A stretch of DNA of 64,000 nucleotides from Saccharopolyspora oryzae (GCF_027853915.1 NZ_JAQGLA010000036.1:1-64000), one strand, 5' to 3'; positions 9,106 to 18,479 are shown, counted from the stretch's first letter. Made by a program: numbers and translations. Notes: a model not told the origin generated them from the sequence alone.

Positions 9106-10457
9106 TCGATCGGCTCGTCATCTTCGGTGCCACGGGCGACCTCAGCGCCCGGTTCCTGCTGCCGGGACTGGCCGCGCTGCGGGCGGAGGGACACCTCGGG
9201 GATCGGTTCCAGCTGGTCGGTTCCGACCGCAGCGACTGGGACGACGGGCAGTTCCAGTCCTGGGCCGCCAGCCAGCTCGAACGTCACGGCGGCGGGTTGC
9301 CGACTGACGCGAGGAAGGCGGTCGTCGCTTCAGCCCGGTTCCAGCGGGCCGATGTCACCGACAGCGCCGACGTCGCTTCGGTCGTCGCCGGTGACGACCC
9401 CCTGGCCGTCTACCTCGCCCTTCCACCAGCGCTGTTCCCCTCCGCTGTCACCGCGCTGCACCGCGCGGAACTCCCGGCGGGCAGCCGGATCGTGCTCGAG
9501 AAGCCGTTCGGCGAAGACCTGGACAGCGCGGTGGAGCTGAACCGGCTGCTCGCCGAGCTCGTGCCTGAGGAGGCGGTGTACCGGGTCGACCACTTCCTGG
9601 CCATGACCACCGTCGCGAACGTGCTCAGCGCCCGGCTCGCCAACCGCGTGCTCGAACCGCTCTGGAACAGCACCCACATCGCCGAGGTGGAGATCGTCTG
9701 GGACGAGGACCTCGCGCTGGAGGGCAGGGCGGGGTACTACGACAGCGCCGGGGCGCTCAAGGACATGGTGCAGAACCACCTGCTGCAACTGCTCTGCCTG
9801 GTCGCGATGGAACCTCCGGTCAGCCTCGGCGAGCGCGATCTGCGCGACCGGAAGGTCGACGTGCTGCGCTCGGTGCGGCCGCTCACCGACGACGACGTCG
9901 TCCACCGCACGCGCCGCGCCCGCTACGCGGCCGGCCGGATCGACGACCACGACGTTCCCGCCTACGTCGACGAGGAAGGCGTGGACCCGGGACGCCGCAC
10001 CGAGACGTTCGCCGAGGTCGAGCTCGAGATCGACAGCTGGCGCTGGTCGGGCACCAAGTTCCTGCTGCGCAGCGGAAAGGCGCTCGGCGCCGACCGCAAG
10101 GAGGTCACCGTGCGGTTCCGGCCGGTGCCGCACATCCCCTTCGGGCACGGCGGGGAAGTCCTGCCCAACGTGCTCCGGTTCGGGCTCGAGCCGGAAGGCC
10201 TGGCGCTCGACCTGACCGGAATGGGCCCGCACGCGCGCACTTTCGCTCCGTTCACGCTCACCGCGCGCATGGACCCACCCGATCTACCTCCCTACGGCCG
10301 GCTCCTGCTCGACGTGCTCACCGGCGATCCCGCCCTGTCCATCCGCGGCGATGAAGCCGAAGAGGCCTGGCGGGTCGTCACCCCCGTCCTGTCGGCCTGG
10401 GAACGGGATCTCGTTCCCCTCCAGGAATATCCGGCAGGTTCGCAGGGCCCGTCATGA
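9102..10457 (+). CDS. zwf: Glucose-6-phosphate dehydrogenase
   Basis: The 451-residue product carries the NADP-binding FGATGDLSARFLLPGL at its start, VLEKPFGEDL, and the active-site segment YRVDHFLAMTTVANVL, in which the histidine-containing motif replaces the usual RIDHYLGKE. It should catalyse the first step of the oxidative pentose phosphate pathway. ATG 9102 overlaps the GH15 stop in an ATGA junction. The sequence deviates from canonical housekeeping Zwf around the active site (no KE after the RVDHFL block), and it is shorter than the usual ~490-510 residues, so it may be a secondary paralogue. The stop codon lies tail to tail with that of the GH92 gene inside TCATGA. Confidence 0.85.
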   Translation: MIDRLVIFGATGDLSARFLLPGLAALRAEGHLGDRFQLVGSDRSDWDDGQFQSWAASQLERHGGGLPTDARKAVVASARFQRADVTDSADVASVVAGDDPLAVYLALPPALFPSAVTALHRAELPAGSRIVLEKPFGEDLDSAVELNRLLAELVPEEAVYRVDHFLAMTTVANVLSARLANRVLEPLWNSTHIAEVEIVWDEDLALEGRAGYYDSAGALKDMVQNHLLQLLCLVAMEPPVSLGERDLRDRKVDVLRSVRPLTDDDVVHRTRRARYAAGRIDDHDVPAYVDEEGVDPGRRTETFAEVELEIDSWRWSGTKFLLRSGKALGADRKEVTVRFRPVPHIPFGHGGEVLPNVLRFGLEPEGLALDLTGMGPHARTFAPFTLTARMDPPDLPPYGRLLLDVLTGDPALSIRGDEAEEAWRVVTPVLSAWERDLVPLQEYPAGSQGPS

Positions 10458-12833
10458 CCGGCACGGGGACGGGGGAGCGGCCCCGGGACCCGTGCCCCAG
10501 TCGGTGGGCGAATCGGACAGGCGGTAGTCGATGGTGCCGCCCGCGCGGACGCGCTCGAGGTCGATCCACACCTGCTCCTGCGGGGTGTTCGACGTGCGGA
10601 CTTCGTCCACGTACTGAAGTTTCGCGCCGTCGGCGTTCGCCGCGGTGATGGTCAACGGCGCTCCACCGGGGATCCGCACCACTGCTTCGGTGAACCTCGG
10701 GGCGTTCAGCACGAACTGGCCGGTGCCCGGTGTCGCGGGGTACAGGCCGAGGGCGCTGAAGACGTACCAGGCCGACATCGTGCCCAGGTCGTCGTTGCCG
10801 GTCACCCCGTCGGGCGCGTTGGTGAACAACGTTTGCTGGGCGCGGACCACCGCCGAGGTCTTCGCCGGCCGGCCGATCAGCGAGTACATCCACGGCGCGT
10901 GCAGGTCCGGTTCGTTGTTGGGGTTGTAGCGGAACTGGCCGTAGTAGTCGTACGGGTCGATCACCCACTCCTCGCGGGCCGTGCGCGCCGGGTCCTGGAC
11001 CAGCTGGTCGTGGGCGAAGAACGTGTCCAGCCGCTGCTCGGCTTGCTGCGCGCCGCCGACCGCGTCGAGCAGTCCCGGGACGTCCTGCTGCGTCAACCAC
11101 TGGTACTGCCAAGCGGTTCCTTCGTGGAAACCCTTGTCGGAGACCGGTTCGTAGGGTTCGAACCAGGTCCCGTCGGCGTTCTTCGGGCGCGGGAAACCGG
11201 TGAAGCCGCGCTCGGCGTCGTGCACCGCCGGGTCCCAGACGTTGCGCCAGTTGCGTCCGCGTTCCGCCAGCTGCGCGGCGTCCTCCGCGCGTCCCAGCGC
11301 CCCGGCCATGACCGACAGCGAGCAGTCGGCCAACGCGTACTCCATGGTCGCCGAGCCGCCGTGCGCCGGGTCGACGTCCTGGCCCTTCTTCGGGAAGTCG
11401 GGGTCGTACTGCACGAATCCCTGCGACAGGTACGAGTCGTTGCCGGCCCGGCCTTCGAACTTCGAATCGGCCGGCGGGACCTCGTTGGCGTTGCGCCGCA
11501 ACGCTTCGTAGGCCTGCTGCTCGCGTCCGTCCAGCGCGCCGAAGCGCCACAGGTCGACCAGGAACGGCGTGACCGGGTCGCCCGTCATGGTGTTCGTCTC
11601 GAAGTTCGCGTACGCCCAGCGCGGCAGCCAGCCGCCCTGCTCGTCGATCGCCAGCACGCTGCGCGCGATGTCCCGCGCGCGGTCCGGGGCCAGCAGCGCC
11701 AGCAGCTGGTTCTGCGTGCGGTAGGTGTCCCACAGCGAGAAGAACTGGTAGTAGGTCCAGTCCTCGGCCCGGTGGATCGCGTCGTCGAAGCCCCGGTACC
11801 GGCCGTCGGCGTCGGTGGCGGTCGACGGTTGCAGCAGGACGTGGTAGAGCGAGGTGTAGAAAACCGCTGTGTCGTCCGGAGTTCCGCCCGCCACCCGGAT
11901 CCGGTCGAGTTCGCGGCTCCAGCGGTTCTGGGTCTGCTGGCGGATCTGGTCGAAGCCGCGCGAGCCCTCCGCGGCCAGGTTCGCGTCCGCGCCCGCAGCG
12001 TCCACATAGGATATCGAGGTTGTCGCGGTGACCTGGTCGTCGCCGAAGGTCAGCCACGCGCCGCGCAGGCCTTCACCGCCGGAGACCGAGCGGCGGTCGA
12101 ACTGCCCGCCGTCGGGCTGCCACGTGCCGAAGGACTCCACCGGCTTGTCGAAGCGGGTGGTGAACCAGAGCGTGTAGTCCTCGCCGCCGCAGAAACCCTT
12201 GCTGCGCACCCAACCCCGCACCGTGCGGTCGTCGACCACCTCCAGCCCGCTGGCCTTGACCGGGTTGCGCACGTTGGCCTGCCCGACGTTGAGGAACACG
12301 TTCGCCGGACCGCCGTCGAACGTGTAGCGCTCGGCCCCGACGCGCGTGTCGGCCGTCGCCTCCACGTCGATGCCGCCGCGGTCGGTCAGCCGGGTCCGGT
12401 AGTAGCCCGCCTCGCCGACCTCGCCGTCGTGGGTGTAGGCCGAGGCGTACTGGTCCTGGTCGAAAGTGGACGGTGCGGTGATGTCGAAGTCGTGACCGGG
12501 GCCGGCGCCGATGCTGCCCGCCGTGGGCAGGGTCGAGACGAGGCCGCCCTGCTCCCAGCACCCCGCGCCGGAGAGGAAGAAGTGGCCGAAGCCCTTGATC
12601 CGGGCGTCGTCGTAGCGCCATCCCGCGTAGTGCGTGCCGATCGGGCTGACCTGCGTCATGCCGAACGGGGCGGCGGCGCCGGGGAACGTGTTGCCCTCGT
12701 CCTTGGTGCCGATGAAGGTGTTGACCGCGCGGACCGGGTCGGTGGGTTGCGCGGTGGCGGGCAGTGGGGTGGTGGTCAGCGCGGTCAACAGCAGCGCTGC
12801 GGTGGTCGCGAGCCGATGGCGGTGTGCTGGCAC
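10452..12833 (-). CDS. Secreted GH92 alpha-mannosidase
   Basis: The 793-residue protein starts with a signal peptide (positive MPAHRHR, hydrophobic TTAALLLTALTTTPLPATA, cleavage near AQ) and continues with the GH92 fold: VNTFIGTKDEGNTFPGAAAP, FFSLWDTYRTQ, HEGTAWQYQW, NNEPDLHAPWMY and TGNDDLGTMSAWYVFSALG. GH92 enzymes are calcium-dependent exo-alpha-mannosidases that trim fungal or glycoprotein mannans outside the cell. The gene is single and convergent with zwf, with which it shares a TCATGA stop-codon junction. A perfect 18-bp palindrome 14 bases upstream of the ATG points to repression by a LacI-family regulator, which is not encoded in this window. Confidence 0.92.
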   Translation of the reverse strand: MPAHRHRLATTAALLLTALTTTPLPATAQPTDPVRAVNTFIGTKDEGNTFPGAAAPFGMTQVSPIGTHYAGWRYDDARIKGFGHFFLSGAGCWEQGGLVSTLPTAGSIGAGPGHDFDITAPSTFDQDQYASAYTHDGEVGEAGYYRTRLTDRGGIDVEATADTRVGAERYTFDGGPANVFLNVGQANVRNPVKASGLEVVDDRTVRGWVRSKGFCGGEDYTLWFTTRFDKPVESFGTWQPDGGQFDRRSVSGGEGLRGAWLTFGDDQVTATTSISYVDAAGADANLAAEGSRGFDQIRQQTQNRWSRELDRIRVAGGTPDDTAVFYTSLYHVLLQPSTATDADGRYRGFDDAIHRAEDWTYYQFFSLWDTYRTQNQLLALLAPDRARDIARSVLAIDEQGGWLPRWAYANFETNTMTGDPVTPFLVDLWRFGALDGREQQAYEALRRNANEVPPADSKFEGRAGNDSYLSQGFVQYDPDFPKKGQDVDPAHGGSATMEYALADCSLSVMAGALGRAEDAAQLAERGRNWRNVWDPAVHDAERGFTGFPRPKNADGTWFEPYEPVSDKGFHEGTAWQYQWLTQQDVPGLLDAVGGAQQAEQRLDTFFAHDQLVQDPARTAREEWVIDPYDYYGQFRYNPNNEPDLHAPWMYSLIGRPAKTSAVVRAQQTLFTNAPDGVTGNDDLGTMSAWYVFSALGLYPATPGTGQFVLNAPRFTEAVVRIPGGAPLTITAANADGAKLQYVDEVRTSNTPQEQVWIDLERVRAGGTIDYRLSDSPTDWGTGPGAAPPSPCRS

Positions 12834-12847
12834 GAGCCCTCCACGAC

Positions 12848-12865
12848 TTTGACAACGTTGTCAAA
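12848..12865 (-). promoter_or_regulatory. LacI-type operator upstream of the GH92 gene
   Basis: TTTGACAACGTTGTCAAA is a perfect 18-bp palindrome with a central CG, the usual form of LacI-family operators. It begins 14 bases before the GH92 start, so a bound repressor would block transcription or the ribosome site. Confidence 0.75.
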
Positions 12866-12956
12866 CTTCGTTCGACCACCAGCCTAGGGCGATATCGGTG
12901 GTCCGCGGCAATCGTCCGGGTGAGTGATCCTCTTCGCCGGAGAGCTCTGACCTGCG

Positions 12957-14681
12957 CTAACGATCCGAATCCCGCGGTGCGTCGGAGCGTTCGCCGCGGA
13001 GCACCTCGATGCGGTCCGAGCCGGGGCGGGACATGACCCAGCTCGATCCGGTCAGCGACTTGGCGTGCTTCTTCAGCGGCGCCAAGCGGCTGGACACCTC
13101 GTCGTAGCCCGACACGGTGCTCGGCGTGCACACCAGCGTCGCCAGCGACAGGCTCACCGGCACGCCGCCCGCCGAGCGCTCCGGGTCGAGCACCAGCTCG
13201 GCCAGCGACACCAGGTCGTCCAGATCGGCCACCAGCAGGAAGTCGTCGCCGCCGACGTGCCCGACCTGCACCGAGCTCAGCGAGGTCGCCGCATCGGTCA
13301 GGCTGCGGCCGATGGCGCGGATCAGGTCGTCGCCGGCGGAGAAACCGGCCGTGTCGTTGACCGTCTTGAACCCGTCGATGTCCAGCCAGCTCACCGCGAA
13401 GACCTCGTCGGCGGCGATGCGCCGGGTGACGTCGCGGGCGATCGCGTCGCTGCCCGGCAGCCGGGTCAGCGGGTTCAGCGCCGCCGCCTCCTCCACCTTC
13501 AGCTCCGCCATGCCGCGGATCAGGTCGCCGGCGCGCACCGCGCCCAGGCAGCGGCCCAGCTCGTCGACCACGATCGCGTCGTCGTACATCCGGTTCTGGG
13601 CGGAGCCGGTGACCAGGCTCAGCGCCTCCATCGCGGTGGTCGCGGTGTTGACCACCCGAGGCTCGTCGGCCAGGCGCGAGGCCGGGCGCTTGGCGTGCAG
13701 CGCGTGGCCGTACGGGCCGGTCACCGCGAGCAGGAACCGGTTGCGGTCGATGGTCCACTGCGGCCGGTTCCGGTCGTCGACCAGCACCACACCGCTGATC
13801 TCCGGGTGGTCGGCCAGCACGCCGCGCACCTTGTCGGCGGTGACGTCGGTGGGCAGGATCGTCGCGGGGGACAGGAACTCGGTGACGCGGGGACCGCTGG
13901 CCAGCGAGCTGATCGGCGGACCGTGCGGATCGGTCACCTCCGCGGCCACCCCGGGCACGCTGCTGGCCGTCGGTGGCCGCCGCGCCGCGGGAGCGAGCAG
14001 GTTGCCCTGCACCAGGCGGACGCCGTTGCGGCGCAAGGTGGTCAGCTGGCGCTCGTTCTCCACGCCTTCGGCGACCAGCTGGCTGTCGGTGGACTCGCAC
14101 AGGTGGCGCACCGACTCGACCACCGCGATCCGCGCCGGGCTGTCCGGCAGCTGCTGGACCACCCCGCGGTCCAGCTTGACCACGGCCGGGCCGATGTCGG
14201 CGATCAGGTTCAGCGGCACGTCGCCCTCGCCGACGCCGTCCAGCGCGATCTGGAACCCGTCGGCGCGCAGCTTGTCCACCCCGGCCAGCAGGTCGTCGGT
14301 GTTCAGCCGGGCGAACGGCGGGCCGATCTCCAGCGTCACCTCCTGCTCGCGGCGGCCGATCTCGCGCAGCCGCTCGCGCAGCAGGTCCAGCCGCTCGAGG
14401 TCGTGGATGACCGTGCCGCCGAAGATGTTCAGGTGCAGCGGCAGCAGCGACTCGTGCTCGGCGGCAGCGGTCAGCGCCGCAGTCGCCAACGCCACGTCCA
14501 GCTCGGTCAGCCGCCGTTGCCGGGCAGCCTCCTGGAACAGCTCTTGGACGTGCTTGCCAGCCGGTCGGGCCAATGCCTCGATCGCGACGATGGCTCCGGT
14601 CTTGATGTTGATCAACGGCTGGAACGCGAAGCGCACTTCGTCAACCAGCGCTAGCACGGAGTCGATGTTGCCCGCACTCAT
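12957..14681 (-). CDS. EAL-CBS-GGDEF cyclic-di-GMP signalling protein
   Basis: The 574-residue soluble protein has an EAL domain (EAL at residues 35-37, residues ~10-235), a CBS pair in the middle (~265-395) and a C-terminal GGDEF domain (~400-560) with SWLDIDGFKTVNDTAG and the active-site variant GGDDF at 477-481. The EAL domain keeps LHLNIF, TLEIGPP, VVKLDR, AEGVEN and QGNLL. The catalytic DDFGTGYSS loop, however, reads DGVGEGDVP (from residue 147), so one metal-binding aspartate is missing and phosphodiesterase activity is doubtful. A functional cyclase regulated through the CBS pair by a nucleotide is the likeliest reading. The ATG has GGAG seven bases upstream. It stands alone, and no membrane segments are present. 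Confidence 0.88.
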   Translation of the reverse strand: MSAGNIDSVLALVDEVRFAFQPLINIKTGAIVAIEALARPAGKHVQELFQEAARQRRLTELDVALATAALTAAAEHESLLPLHLNIFGGTVIHDLERLDLLRERLREIGRREQEVTLEIGPPFARLNTDDLLAGVDKLRADGFQIALDGVGEGDVPLNLIADIGPAVVKLDRGVVQQLPDSPARIAVVESVRHLCESTDSQLVAEGVENERQLTTLRRNGVRLVQGNLLAPAARRPPTASSVPGVAAEVTDPHGPPISSLASGPRVTEFLSPATILPTDVTADKVRGVLADHPEISGVVLVDDRNRPQWTIDRNRFLLAVTGPYGHALHAKRPASRLADEPRVVNTATTAMEALSLVTGSAQNRMYDDAIVVDELGRCLGAVRAGDLIRGMAELKVEEAAALNPLTRLPGSDAIARDVTRRIAADEVFAVSWLDIDGFKTVNDTAGFSAGDDLIRAIGRSLTDAATSLSSVQVGHVGGDDFLLVADLDDLVSLAELVLDPERSAGGVPVSLSLATLVCTPSTVSGYDEVSSRLAPLKKHAKSLTGSSWVMSRPGSDRIEVLRGERSDAPRDSDR

Positions 14682-14884
14682 GCTGCTCCATCGACGGTGT
14701 TCACGACCTGTTCACCGACATCTCAGTTCCTCCTCCTCGGTGGAGGACCGCCTCTCCCCGCCGACCAACTTAGCGTGCTTGACCAGCACCGAACACGGGT
14801 TGCCGCAAGTGGGTGGCGGTTGACACAACAATTCGCAGCGCAACGACCACGGTGGGTGCCCGGTCTGCCGGAAAAGCCCAGGTC

Positions 14885-16087
14885 TCAGCTGCCGCCGAGG
14901 CCGTGGCGGGCGAGGCGGTGGCCGACCGACAACCCGCCCAGCGCCAGCCGGCGGCGGACGCGCCACGGCGCGCTCGCGAACAGGGCGGACATCGCCGCTG
15001 CCGTGCCGGCCGGATCGTCGTCGGGGGTCAGGAAGGCAGTGCGGTGGCGCTCGGCGAGCCCGAAGAACAGTTCGAAGAACTCCGGCACCTGCTCGGGCGG
15101 GAAGGACAGCAGCGCTTGGAGGGCCCGGTGGCGCAGCACGTGGCCGGTCACAGCGCGCGGTGGCCAGAGGATCGACCAGCCCGCGCGCGCCGCCGCAGCC
15201 GGGCCGGACGGCAACGCTGCGCTGATCGCCGCAGCCAACCACGGCGCGCGTTGCAGCGACGCGGCGATGCTGAACCCGCTGGCCGGGTGCACGAAACCGG
15301 CGGCCGCGCCGAACGGGATCACCCGCCCCGGCCGGGGCAGCGGGTCGTCGACCGGGAACCGCACCCGCTCCTCGGTGATCCGCTCCGACTCGTCCACCCC
15401 GGCGGCCGCGAGCCGCCCGGCCAGCCGCCTACGCAGCTGGGCCAGCGGCAGGGCGGGGCGCCGGGCTAGCGAGGTCTCCTCCAGCAGCACCCGGTCCGGC
15501 CCGACGTGCGCGGCGTAGAGGAACGTCGGCCAGCCGCCGCGCGTCTGCGGGGCCGGGCGCCAGTCCATGAACACGCCCGAGTCGCGGCTGCAGAACGGCT
15601 CGGCGGCCGCGGCGCTGACCACCCAGCCGACCGCGCTCTGCTGCGCGGGCGTGTGCGCCGGGCGGCCACCGGAGAGCGTGCGGGCCGCGCCGGTCGCGTC
15701 GACGACGACGGCCGCGGCGATCCGCCTGCCGTCCTTGAGCACCACCGTCGACCCGGTGGGGCCGTGCTCAGCGGCCTTCGCGCGCCCGGTGACCTCCGCG
15801 ACGTCGTGGCGCCAGAGGTGCTTCCACAGCGCGGTGTTGTCCAGGACGGCGTACTGCCGGGCCCATTCGTGCCGGTGCGTGCCGTGCAGGGCCATCCGGT
15901 CCACGACCGAGGCCAGCGCGGTGCCGGGGACCGACGCGGGCAGCTCATCGCGCCACGAGCCGTAGGTGTGCGGCCACACGCGGCGCGGCGCCGGATCGAC
16001 CAGCACGACCTCGAGGCCGGTGTCGCTGCAGGCCGCAGCCGCGGCCCGACCCGCCGGACCGCCGCCGACCACCACGACATCTGCCAC
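14885..16087 (-). CDS. Lycopene cyclase family flavoprotein
   Basis: The 400-residue product has the FAD-binding start ADVVVVGGGPAGRAAAAAC, the family block WPHTYGSWRDELP, and the conserved IPFGAAAGFVHPASGFSIA with SLQRAP. These are marks of CrtL/CrtY-type lycopene beta-cyclases, which close the ionone rings of carotenoids in a non-redox reaction that needs reduced flavin. No phytoene synthase or desaturase gene lies in the window, so its substrate supply is encoded elsewhere or it has another role. The start is GTG 16087. It is divergent from dgt, with about 110 bases between. Confidence 0.85.
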   Translation of the reverse strand: MADVVVVGGGPAGRAAAAACSDTGLEVVLVDPAPRRVWPHTYGSWRDELPASVPGTALASVVDRMALHGTHRHEWARQYAVLDNTALWKHLWRHDVAEVTGRAKAAEHGPTGSTVVLKDGRRIAAAVVVDATGAARTLSGGRPAHTPAQQSAVGWVVSAAAAEPFCSRDSGVFMDWRPAPQTRGGWPTFLYAAHVGPDRVLLEETSLARRPALPLAQLRRRLAGRLAAAGVDESERITEERVRFPVDDPLPRPGRVIPFGAAAGFVHPASGFSIAASLQRAPWLAAAISAALPSGPAAAARAGWSILWPPRAVTGHVLRHRALQALLSFPPEQVPEFFELFFGLAERHRTAFLTPDDDPAGTAAAMSALFASAPWRVRRRLALGGLSVGHRLARHGLGGS

Positions 16088-16183
16088 GGTGGAATCAGAT
16101 CACGACCGGCGCCACCCCCGCCGCCAGGGCACGGCCTCCGCCGTCGAACATCACACAGATCGAGTTCGGGTACTTCCACCAGC

Positions 16184-16189
16184 TAACGT
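16184..16189 (+). promoter_or_regulatory. -10 element giving a probably leaderless dgt transcript
   Basis: TAACGT at 16184-16189 fits the TANNNT -10 consensus, and the dgt ATG follows after six bases, the distance at which transcription would start. No ribosome-binding site precedes the ATG. Confidence 0.5.
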
Positions 16190-16195
16190 GTGGCC

Positions 16196-17764
16196 ATGCA
16201 GGATGCGCAGCTTCGGACCGGTCGGCGGAGCGGTCGTTCCGGCCCTCGTCGAGCCCCTGGTGACCTGGCCGCCAGCCCGTTCCGGGCGGATCGCGACCGG
16301 GTGTCCAGTTCGGCGTTCTTCGCCCGGCTGGGCGGGGTCACGCAGGTCGTCAGCCCCAGCGGTTCCGGCCTGCTGCTGCACAACCGGCTGACGCACAGCC
16401 TGAAGGTCGCCCAGGTCGCCCGCGCCATCGCCGAACGACTGGTCGCCGACCCCGTCGACCTGGCCAAGATGGACCGGCTGGGCGGCTGCGACCTCGACGT
16501 GGTGGAGGCCGCCGGGCTCGGGCACGACCTCGGCCACCCGCCGTTCGGGCACCTCGGCGAGAGCGTGCTGGACCGGCTCGCCCGGCAGCGGTTCGCGCTG
16601 CCCGACGGCTTCGAGGGCAACGCCCAGAGCTACCGCGTGGTGACCCGCATCGACGTCCGCGGCACCGACGGCGACGGCCTGGACCTGACCGCCGCGGTGC
16701 GCGCGGCGCTGCTGAAGTACCCGTGGACCCGGCTCTCCGAGCCCCAGCCGCACCCGCGGCACATGCCGGTGCCCCCGCGCGGTGCCTCCGAACCGGACGA
16801 GGCGCCGGGCACCGGGTCGGCGAAGTTCTCCTGCTACCGCACCGAGCTCGACGACATGGTCGACGCGCGGTCGCCGTTCCGGGGGCTGCTGGCGGACTGG
16901 CAGCAGACCGTCGAGGCGTCGGTCATGGACACCGCCGACGACATCGCCTACGCGATCCACGACCTGGAGGACTTCCACCGCGTCGGGATCCTGCAGCACA
17001 CCAGCGTCTCCCACGAGCTGACCGAGTGGCTGGGGCACGCGGTGGAGTTCGCCGGCCGCTCCGACGCCGACCTCGCCGGTGAGGAACTGCGCCCCGGCTG
17101 CTCGCTGGAGCGGCTGCGCCGCCGCCTGCACGCCAAGGACGGGTGGATCGCCGACGACGAGGCGTTCGTCAGCGCGGTCAAGAAGGTCGTCGCGAACCTC
17201 GTCACCAAGCTGCTGGAAGTGCCCTTCGACCGCTCGCAGCAGGCCGAGCAGGCCGTCGCGGCGTTCTCCGGGGAGTGGACGCAGCGGCTGGTGGAGGGCA
17301 TCCAGGTCGTCGAGGAGCCGCCGACGCGCTCCGGGCACGTCGCGCTGGCCGTCGAGCAGTGGCACGAGGTGCAGGTGCTGAAGTTCGTGCACCGACGGTT
17401 CGTGCTGCAGCGCCCGGACCTCGCGCTGCACCAGCGCGGCCAGGACCGGCTGCTGAGCAAGCTGGTGGAAGCGCTGGACAACTGGCTGATCGACCGCAGC
17501 GAGGCCGCCCGGCTGCCGCACCGGTTGCGCGACCTGTTCGACCGGGCCCGCGCCGAGCTCGTCGTGCTGCACCGCGACGCACCGGAACTGCTGGTGCAGC
17601 CGGGGGAGCAGGTCGAGCTGGACGCCGCGCACATGGAGCGGATGGCGCGCGGCCGAGCGGTGATCGACTTCGTCGCCTCGCTGACCGACGACCAGGCCGC
17701 CGCGCTGCTCGAGGCCCTCTCGGGCCGCACCACGCGGCTGTGGAACGACACGTTCGTGCTGTGA
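16196..17764 (+). CDS. dgt: Deoxyguanosinetriphosphate triphosphohydrolase
   Basis: The 522-residue HD-domain enzyme hydrolyses dGTP (and often other dNTPs) to the nucleoside and tripolyphosphate. The metal ligands are visible in order: RLTHSLKVAQ, GLGHDLGHPPFGHLGE and MDTADDIAYAIHDLEDF. The C-terminal half is the helical extension of the bacterial Dgt family. An in-frame GTG at 16190 lies directly behind the -10 box TAACGT, so ATG 16196 is preferred and the mRNA is probably leaderless. The stop overlaps the GTG start of the next gene in GTGA, so both are translated from one message. In actinobacteria dgt commonly lies near dnaG; that gene is not in this window. Confidence 0.92.
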   Translation: MQDAQLRTGRRSGRSGPRRAPGDLAASPFRADRDRVSSSAFFARLGGVTQVVSPSGSGLLLHNRLTHSLKVAQVARAIAERLVADPVDLAKMDRLGGCDLDVVEAAGLGHDLGHPPFGHLGESVLDRLARQRFALPDGFEGNAQSYRVVTRIDVRGTDGDGLDLTAAVRAALLKYPWTRLSEPQPHPRHMPVPPRGASEPDEAPGTGSAKFSCYRTELDDMVDARSPFRGLLADWQQTVEASVMDTADDIAYAIHDLEDFHRVGILQHTSVSHELTEWLGHAVEFAGRSDADLAGEELRPGCSLERLRRRLHAKDGWIADDEAFVSAVKKVVANLVTKLLEVPFDRSQQAEQAVAAFSGEWTQRLVEGIQVVEEPPTRSGHVALAVEQWHEVQVLKFVHRRFVLQRPDLALHQRGQDRLLSKLVEALDNWLIDRSEAARLPHRLRDLFDRARAELVVLHRDAPELLVQPGEQVELDAAHMERMARGRAVIDFVASLTDDQAAALLEALSGRTTRLWNDTFVL

Positions 17765-18435
17765 GCAGGGCCCGCGAGCTCCCCGGTGGGGGACGCGCCG
17801 TCGAGGTGGTGCCGGAGCGCGTGGCGGGCTGGTTCGACCGCTTCGCGGTGTCGCACGGCGGTGTCGAGCGCACCGTCGTGGAGCCGCGGCGGATCGAGGT
17901 GCGCGCGGGCGACGGCGGGCGGGCGGTCGTCGACGTGCCGTTCGGGCCGCTGCCCCCGCCGCACGGCGAGCAACCCGGGCTGGTGGTGCAGCCGCTGGTC
18001 GAGCACCTGGAGCAGCCGCGCCGGATCGGGCTGGTGCTGGTGCGGCTCGGCGCGCACAGCGTCGGCATCGCCCGCGGCGGCCGGATCGAGCGGTCCACCA
18101 CCGGTCGGCACCTGGTGCACGGCCGGAACAAGGCGGGCGGCTGGTCGCAGCAGCGCTTCGCGCGACGCCGCGAAGGCCAGTCGCGGCGGTCGCTGGAGGA
18201 CGCCGCCGACGCGGTGGCCCGGGTCCTGCTGCCGGTGCGCGACGAGCTCGACGCCGTCGTGCTGGGCGGTGACCGGCAGGCGCTCGACGTGCTGAAGGAG
18301 GACCGGCGGCTGGCCGACCTGCTGTCCTCGGCCGAGGACCGGGTGCTGGACGTGCCGGAACCGCGCCGCGCGGTGCTCGACGAAGCGGCCAAGCGCGCCA
18401 CCGGGGTGGAGATCCAGGTCCACGACGGCGTGTGA
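17761..18435 (+). CDS. Vms1-like peptidyl-tRNA hydrolase (acVLRF1 family)
   Basis: The 224-residue protein has the release-factor-like loop HGRNKAGGWSQQRFARRREG, matching the GxSQQRF...RRR motif in which the glutamine is needed to cleave peptidyl-tRNA. Families of this kind are actinobacterial counterparts of eukaryotic Vms1/ANKZF1 and act in ribosome rescue by freeing nascent chains. GTG 17761 overlaps the dgt stop (GTGA), so coexpression with dgt is expected. The following leader peptide and ABC-F gene also concern translation, so a translation-stress neighbourhood is plausible. The function is inferred from the motif; no substrate can be read from the sequence. Confidence 0.85.
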   Translation: MSRARELPGGGRAVEVVPERVAGWFDRFAVSHGGVERTVVEPRRIEVRAGDGGRAVVDVPFGPLPPPHGEQPGLVVQPLVEHLEQPRRIGLVLVRLGAHSVGIARGGRIERSTTGRHLVHGRNKAGGWSQQRFARRREGQSRRSLEDAADAVARVLLPVRDELDAVVLGGDRQALDVLKEDRRLADLLSSAEDRVLDVPEPRRAVLDEAAKRATGVEIQVHDGV

Positions 18436-18479
18436 CCGAGGAGATGTGATCCGCTAATAATTCGGTGGACATCGCCCGT

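Noticed and set aside
16151-18472. 773-codon open frame on the minus strand across dgt and the release-factor gene
   Set aside because: It is antisense to two clear genes; its translation is Arg/Ala/Pro-rich without any family motif, as expected from GC-rich third positions.
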